From Balanoglossus misakiensis (Eukaryota; Hemichordata), in contig CM082587.2 in NCBI GenBank assembly GCA_040954595.2, positions 3,472,001 through 3,536,000 on the forward strand: a stretch of DNA of 64,000 nucleotides, in the 5' to 3' direction. Below, one piece after another: positions 58,551-64,000 of the stretch. Every line of letters begins with the position of its first letter. The stretch's first letter is position 1. The notes under the pieces are model-generated. The model made no database searches. It was not told the DNA's origin and saw only the letters and a list, made by a program, of their open reading frames with translations. The position numbers and the translations under genes are program-made.

Positions 58551-59008
58551 TATCTTGCAAGGTTGTCTATAAGCTATCTTTCCAAAGAAAATCAACAAAG
58601 CTTTTTCACTAAAATGAGTAATAATCAAATTCTTCATGTTCTTCCCTAACAGATTTCATCATTTTTGGGGAAATGCAGTCCAACTGAAGATGGGAAATGG
58701 AAAGCCATATTTTATCAGCTTATGGCATTTTGAGCAAGTTCATCAGATGCAGTATTCTTTATAAAATCTGACCAAGACAACATATTAAACCTTTAAAAAA
58801 ATTGACTCAGCTAAAGATGAATGTAAAGCTATCAGTATTCATACCGGCAACATATTCTTGTGCCGACTGTAATCCTGACCCTTTCACCCCTATTCCAATA
58901 TGTGTAGGTCCACCCATTCCACTGAACATAGTAGGGTTAGACCAAAGTCTTGTAAGGGAGGGGTAAATGGGTTGATTACACGAGATAACATTGGACGGAC
59001 ATATAATA

Positions 59009-59187
59009 CAGTAAAACCTGTCTAAACAAAACTATGTCTTATTCGGAAAACTGTCTACACCGAACACATTTTCCAGTCTCTCTTACACAGCATCAAATGT
59101 TCAAAGAAACTCAATAAACTGGACACCTCTGCAAACCTAACAATTTCATCAGTCCCTTTTGCTGTCCAGTTTAGAAAGGTTTTGCTG
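59009..59187. mobile_element. MITE-like element with 19 bp inverted ends
   Basis: The left end cagtaaaacctgtctaaac matches the reverse complement of the right end (cagcaaaacctttctaaac) with two mismatches. Internal ggacacctct is shared with the foldback at 56559-56657, so both probably belong to one family. It lies between the protease and mono-oxygenase genes. Confidence 0.6.
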
Positions 59188-60419
59188 TGGTATATTTGCA
59201 ATAATCTGCAGTGACTTCTTTTGATGTAACATACACAGCTTTGAACAGACAAATATAACACGTAAAAGAAGCCTGCAGATTATTTGTAAAGTGAGAAATT
59301 TGCCACAATTATTTTTTTATATTTTACTGCATAAATATTTACAATATTTAATATTCCTTCAGGGTTAATTGCTTCTGGATTACTTGGAAATAGTTGTAGC
59401 AATTTTTACTAATCGTGTAACTTTCAATTTGTCTCGTTTGAATTGTAAATTACATTAACGTAATTTCAAAAATCAATTATTTTTAAACAGTATTATTTTT
59501 TTCAACACTTGATATCTAACTGGTTGGGTATTTATTTCACAAAATCAGAAATCTCAGGATAATGTTTTTGATTAAGTGAATGTTGGACTTTTGCATCAGA
59601 TCTTCGGTACCCCAATGTTCCCTGTATGGTAGACTGACCCACCCGAACAGTAGTAGAATGTAGACCAAACCACAGGGACAGAGGGGTGTTCCACAGGATT
59701 ATTACACTTACATATACACAGCATTATATACATATCAGTATTTTTGATACTTTAATTGTTTGATATCAGGAGTAACTTATGGATGTACAATTGGTGATAA
59801 TAAATGACAATAGTGGAAATCGGTTTCAAGCAATCTACATTTAATGACGCGCACGCGTAATGGATCCCTGACCGCCCTCTGGGTCAAAGGTCATGTGAGG
59901 CATTTAAGTTTTGCACAGTGCCGTGAACTGGTACACTGCTCTGTCGAACTGTCAATGCACTAAATGATGCGTGTGGTGCAATGTCTAAAGGTCGGAAAGC
60001 TAAATTTAGGGTGCAGTGACTGTCGGTCTGCACGTAGAGCGAAGCTAGTTCTGCCGTAAGGTCCAGCAGCGAGCACCTGCAGTCTTGTCACATAACTCTG
60101 ATGTAATTAAGTCACAGACAAATAACTAGTCTGTTGGCGAGTGGTCTATTATCTCAAGGACGAGACACCTGAATACGGTGAGTTTTGGTACCAAAGCATT
60201 TTTTTTCTGAACTGACTAGCACCCCCACCCCCCAGAATATCCTCCAGCCCCACATATCAAATGGTCCACTCACGATAATTGTAATATGGTGGAAGTGACA
60301 AGTTATGGGTGTGGCACATTATACCAGCTCAGGAATAAACCTTGTTTGTTACTTTAATTAAGGATTCGCTTTCTTTCCACAGGTTGCTGTTCTTTTCTTG
60401 TATTCAACAAGTCACCACT

Positions 60420-62232
60420 ATGGGTAAGAGAGTTGCTATCCTTGGCGCTGGGGCCAGTGGTCTGATAGCCATGAAGTGTTGCCTGGATGAGGGTCTGGAA
60501 CCGGTTTGTTTTGAGAAAAGCACGGACATCGGTGGACTGTGGAAGTACAGCGATGATGCCAAAGAAGGCCAAGCTAGTGTCTTCCACTCGACAATCATCA
60601 ACACAAGCAAAGAGGTCATGAGTTTTAGCACTTTCCCACCACCGAAAGAATATCCGAATTTCATGCACAACGTGTGGGTGATGAAGTACTTCAGGCTTTT
60701 CGCGGAAAAATTTGGGTTGCTGAAGTATATCAATTTCAACGTCAACGTCACCAGCGTCAAACAAGCTGCGGACTATGACACAACAGGCAAGTGGGATGTG
60801 GGGTACACAAACAGAGACGAGGGCACGACCAAAACGGAAACCTTCGACGCTGTCTTGGTATGCAGTGGTCATCATGTTGACCCCCACGTGGCCAAGTTCC
60901 CAGGCCAGGACGATTTCCAGGGCAGGATCGTCCACACCCATGACTACAAGCATCCTCGCGGTTACGAGGATAAACGCATCGTGGTGATAGGAATTGGGAA
61001 TTCTGGTGGTGACGCAGCGGTGGAACTCGCCAGAGTTGGCTCACAGGTTAGAAAACATCATTCGATGTTATCAGCAGATTTGTAAACTAGGATAGCAAAC
61101 ACTATCTGGTCAAAGGTGAAAATGCCTCTTCAGGCTGTAGGTCTCTCAACGTGGCTGGCTATACAGGTACTTGTTAATGCTTCAAAACACTAGTCAATAC
61201 ACTCACACTAAGTTTAGTACTTTGCCCCAGTAACATTGGTGTATTCTTACTTTTCATTTTTCTCAGGTTTTCCTGAGTACCAGAAGAGGCAGTTGGGTAT
61301 TGAACAGGGTTGGTCTAAATGGTCTTCCCATAGACTTGGTTGGTGTTAGACGATGGGTAGATTTATTACCTGCCTCTTGGAAGATTGCCTTTGCAGAGAG
61401 GGAGGTTAACAAGCGTTTCGACCATGCAAACTATGGGCTGCTGCCAAATCATCACATTATGTCACAACATCCCATGGTGAATGATGTATTACCGAATGAG
61501 ATCTTGTCAGGTCGTGTCAAGGTCAAGGCCAACGTGAAGCGTTTCTTGAAAACCAGCGTCGAGTTTGAAGATGGCACGGTTGAAGAGGACATCGACGAAG
61601 TGATCATGGCCACAGGGTACACGTTCGGTTTCCCGTTCTTGGAGGAGTCGGTTGTCAAGGTGACCAACAACGAGGTGACCATGTACAAGTACGTGTTTCC
61701 GCCACACCTGAAACACGGCACACTGGCGGTGATCGGACTTGTGCAACCACTTGGAGCCATAAATCCCATATCTGAAATTCAGTGCCGGTGGGCTGCCAGG
61801 GTTTTCAAGGGCCTTGTCAAACTACCTGCAAAGGAAGCCATGATGGCCGACATCCAGCTAAAGAAAGAGGCAATGGCGAAGAGATACGTCAAGTCGCAAC
61901 GGCACACTGTACAGGTTGACTTTATCTCATTCATGGATGAAATTGCCGAACAGATCGGCGTGAAACCGAACATTCCTTGGTTATTTTTAACCAACCCCAG
62001 ACTGGCACTGAAGTGTTACTTCGGTCCATTCACTCCGTATCAGTATCGTTTGATGGGTCCGGGAAAGTGGTCAGGCGCCAAAGAAACCATAGAAACACTG
62101 TGGGACCGGGTTATCTATCCTACTAAGTCACGGCCACTCAATGTGCCTGAAAAGAAATCCAGTTTGGGTGGATTCTTGAGAATCCTGATCATTTTGGCTG
62201 TAATAGCAGCTATTGCTATGAAGTTTGTGTAG
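60420..62232 (+). CDS. Flavin-containing mono-oxygenase (530 aa), complete
   Basis: Two coding exons, 60420-61046 and 61267-62232, phase 0. The enzyme uses FAD, NADPH and O2 to oxygenate soft nucleophiles (N and S centres) at the ER membrane. Visible motifs: FAD-binding GAGASG at 9-14; the FMO signature FxGxxxHxxxY at 166-176 (F166, G168, H172, Y176); NADPH-binding GIGNSG at 191-196; ATGY at 324-327. The C terminus is hydrophobic (ILIILAVIAAIAMKFV), the usual membrane anchor. Length matches vertebrate FMO1-5 (about 530-535). An upstream non-coding exon probably ends at 60177 (g|gtgagt), joining an acceptor at 60381-60382. AATAAA at 62688-62693 is a candidate poly(A) signal. Confidence 0.92.
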
Positions 62233-63224
62233 TTGACATTTTCGAAAAGAGTACCATTGGAATCATGGTATATACCCAAAAATCATAATGCAGTTTTTAT
62301 CATTTTGTGGTAAGTTTTCAGATTGTGCAGTTTTTCATAGATTTCTAATGTTTTTGAATATACTGTATATCCAAATTGCCTCTTTCATTTTGAATCCCAG
62401 ATGCAAATATACATGACATGTTTTATGAAAGAACATTTTAATATAGTGCAATCATTGGCATTTGTATGTAGCAAAAATTATTGTTACTTACCCCCTGAGT
62501 AAACAGTTTAATTTTTGACAAGACAAAAGGCATTATAATCCTTACCATGGATTTATGTCATAGACATAACTTTCCACATAACCCATTTTTAGAACACAGT
62601 TGTTTTTTCGAAGACAACTTCACATATACTTATACACCATTGAAAATTATGAAACAATACAGAAGCAATTGTACTTTTCATTATTTAAATAAAGCAATCG
62701 TGACTCATAGTCGATGGTTGATATTTGCGGATTTGTGCAATGACACCTCACATCTCTGTCACAAGTGTCCTTAAGCTGAAAAATTCTCCGAATGAGTTGA
62801 ATTGTCAAAATGTCAAGCTCATACTCGCACGTGTCAGACAAGTGAGAATAAATATGCTGCGGGGAACATATTTTAGTGCCCAATGCAGCAGCCGTCCCCA
62901 TTTTTAAACAACCCGGCTGTTACATACGTAGCAAAATTTAATTATGCCTTCACGCGTTTATTTTCTTCTAAAAATTCATATCCGGTGGTTGACATTCGGG
63001 GATTTGTGCAGTGACATCTCGCCACTCTGTCACAGGTGTTCTTAAGCTGAAAAACGGGTGTTACCTGTGTCGTGCACCGGAAGGATGGAAATGGGATGGT
63101 AACTATGCATCCTGATCGAACGGAACATTTCACCACCCTGACGCTCTCAGTCAACTGTAACTTTTGTGCGCGGAAACACCTTCAGTTTCTTGTCTTTTTG
63201 ATTGTTCTGAAGAAGATAGATAAG
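62233..63224. other. Mono-oxygenase 3' UTR and LDL-receptor A gene upstream region
   Basis: AT-rich 3' UTR to the AATAAA at 62688-62693, then two related segments (62705-62785 and 62975-63060) before the next start codon. Confidence 0.45.
62705..62785. repeat. Segment duplicated at 62975-63060
   Basis: Shared words in order: gtggttga or atggttga, ggatttgtgca, tctgtcaca, and cttaagctgaaaaa. Both lie upstream of the LDL-receptor A gene, so this may be a duplicated regulatory region or a dispersed repeat. Confidence 0.65.
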
Positions 63225-63776
63225 ATGTTCATCGCTTTTGTGGTCTTTACAACTTCTATCGTTGTCTTCAGTCGGACGACCCCTGGTATGTACTATTATA
63301 ATGTTCACATATGTACCCGAATACTATGTCAACGGCTTTGATGAAAAACTCAGGAGCCCCAATCTAACTATAGGCTTACTTGGAAGCATTAATAATGCTT
63401 TCCTCTGTGATGTTTGTCACTGCAGGCATATTGCCATGAGGCACCGTCCCAAGACATCATAACACTAGCTTGGTCATAGATATAAGAGTTAGATATCCTA
63501 GTCAGTATTGGCTGCAGATTAAAGTTTTTGTTTTACCAGCGATGGAGCTCTGATAGTTTGCAGAGATTCACGATAGGAAATGATACTGGGGAAAATTGTA
63601 ACCTAAGTAACATTGCTTTCTTTCTTCCTTCCTTCCTTTGACAGCTCTCGCTGAATGTAAGAGGCCTGGGTATTTCGAATGCAACAGTGGTAAATGTCTT
63701 CATCCACGTTATGTCTGTGATCGAATTCCTCATTGCCCAGGAAGGGCTCGAGAAGACGAAGAAGACTGTGGAATAG
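63225..63776 (+). CDS. 5' part of a gene with an LDL-receptor class A module (continues past the window)
   Basis: Exon 63225-63285 encodes a signal peptide (MFIAFVVFTTSIVVFS) ending in phase 1. Exon 63645-63776, phase 1 to 1, encodes one LDL-receptor class A repeat with six cysteines: C-K-R-P-G-Y-F-E-C, then G-K-C, V-C-D-R, H-C-P and the acidic R-E-D-E-E-D-C end. The usual calcium-site D-x-S-D-E is altered to R-E-D-E-E-D, so calcium binding is plausible but not certain. The donor gtaaat follows, and the window ends 224 bp later before another exon can be seen. The family (receptor, protease inhibitor or secreted protein) cannot be decided. Confidence 0.65.
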
Positions 63777-64000
63777 GTAAATCCAAACTAAAAATGCTTG
63801 GCGGCCTGCTTAATTCTTGGACATGGGGCCCGAAGTACCTCAAAATACCCCCCACACACCAAGAAGCTGTAAAATCGTAAATTATGGGATGTTTTTCCGG
63901 AATATTCTATAACAGTTCTTTTACTCGCTGCGCTGGAACGATCGAGTGAAAAAAAATTCTGATGGCACATGTATAGATCGCGGAGGTCATGGATTTCTGT

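Larger units (their letters stand above)
58367..60419. other. Protease 3' flank and mono-oxygenase 5' region
   Basis: It contains the 39 bp repeats, the MITE-like element at 59009-59187 and, from about 59900 to 60177, the probable first non-coding exon of the mono-oxygenase gene. No other gene is seen. Confidence 0.45.

Noticed and set aside
58317-58649. 110-codon open frame on the plus strand
   Set aside because: It overlaps the end of the protease in another frame and is held open only by the 39 bp repeat.
1-64000. tRNA, rRNA, operons, prophage or insertion sequences of bacterial type
   Set aside because: None seen. The window is intron-rich animal DNA.

Overview
This is a stretch of animal nuclear genome. 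Every recognisable gene is split by GT-AG introns, mostly 100-600 bp. The domain types are metazoan: ADAMTS metalloprotease, TSP1, CUB, HYR, SEA, EGF, LDL-receptor class A, an opsin-type GPCR and a flavin mono-oxygenase. Many microsatellites, short tandem repeats and MITE-like foldbacks lie between exons. The domain shuffling and intron density fit a marine invertebrate, probably a non-vertebrate deuterostome (amphioxus or hemichordate/echinoderm grade), but the species cannot be fixed from the sequence. I rebuilt genes by joining exons whose splice sites and reading phase agree; none has been checked against RNA or databases. Layout: 1-9 kb has no convincing protein gene but holds three tandem-repeat arrays, one of which repeats an exon-like unit with splice-acceptor motifs. 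9.2-14.1 kb holds two paralogous minus-strand genes for tiny secreted Thr/Pro/Gly-rich proteins. 15.2-17.5 kb is a complete minus-strand opsin. 18.7-26.6 kb is a minus-strand type I membrane protein (signal peptide, about 8 TSP1, 2 EGF, 2 HYR, SEA, EGF-like, one membrane helix, short tail). 28.8-58.4 kb is one plus-strand gene of 67 coding exons. 60.2-62.2 kb is a complete flavin-containing mono-oxygenase. 63.2 kb to the end is the start of a secreted or membrane protein with an LDL-receptor class A module. The main item is the 67-exon gene. Its exons join without a phase break into a reading frame of 3,889 codons: signal peptide, ADAMTS-type prodomain, furin site, intact zinc protease (HEIAHLLGVYHD), disintegrin-like domain, then about 30 TSP1 repeats and 13 CUB domains. 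The last 12 CUBs are interleaved with TSP1 repeats as a three-exon module. The cysteine-rich and spacer domains usual in ADAMTS proteases are not seen. One module was copied twice very recently, introns included. This gene lies head-to-head with the TSP1 membrane protein, and both cut their TSP1 repeats at the same place and phase, which suggests exon exchange or a common origin. A secreted protease beside a membrane protein built from the same repeats suggests, but does not show, an extracellular-matrix or cell-surface recognition locus.
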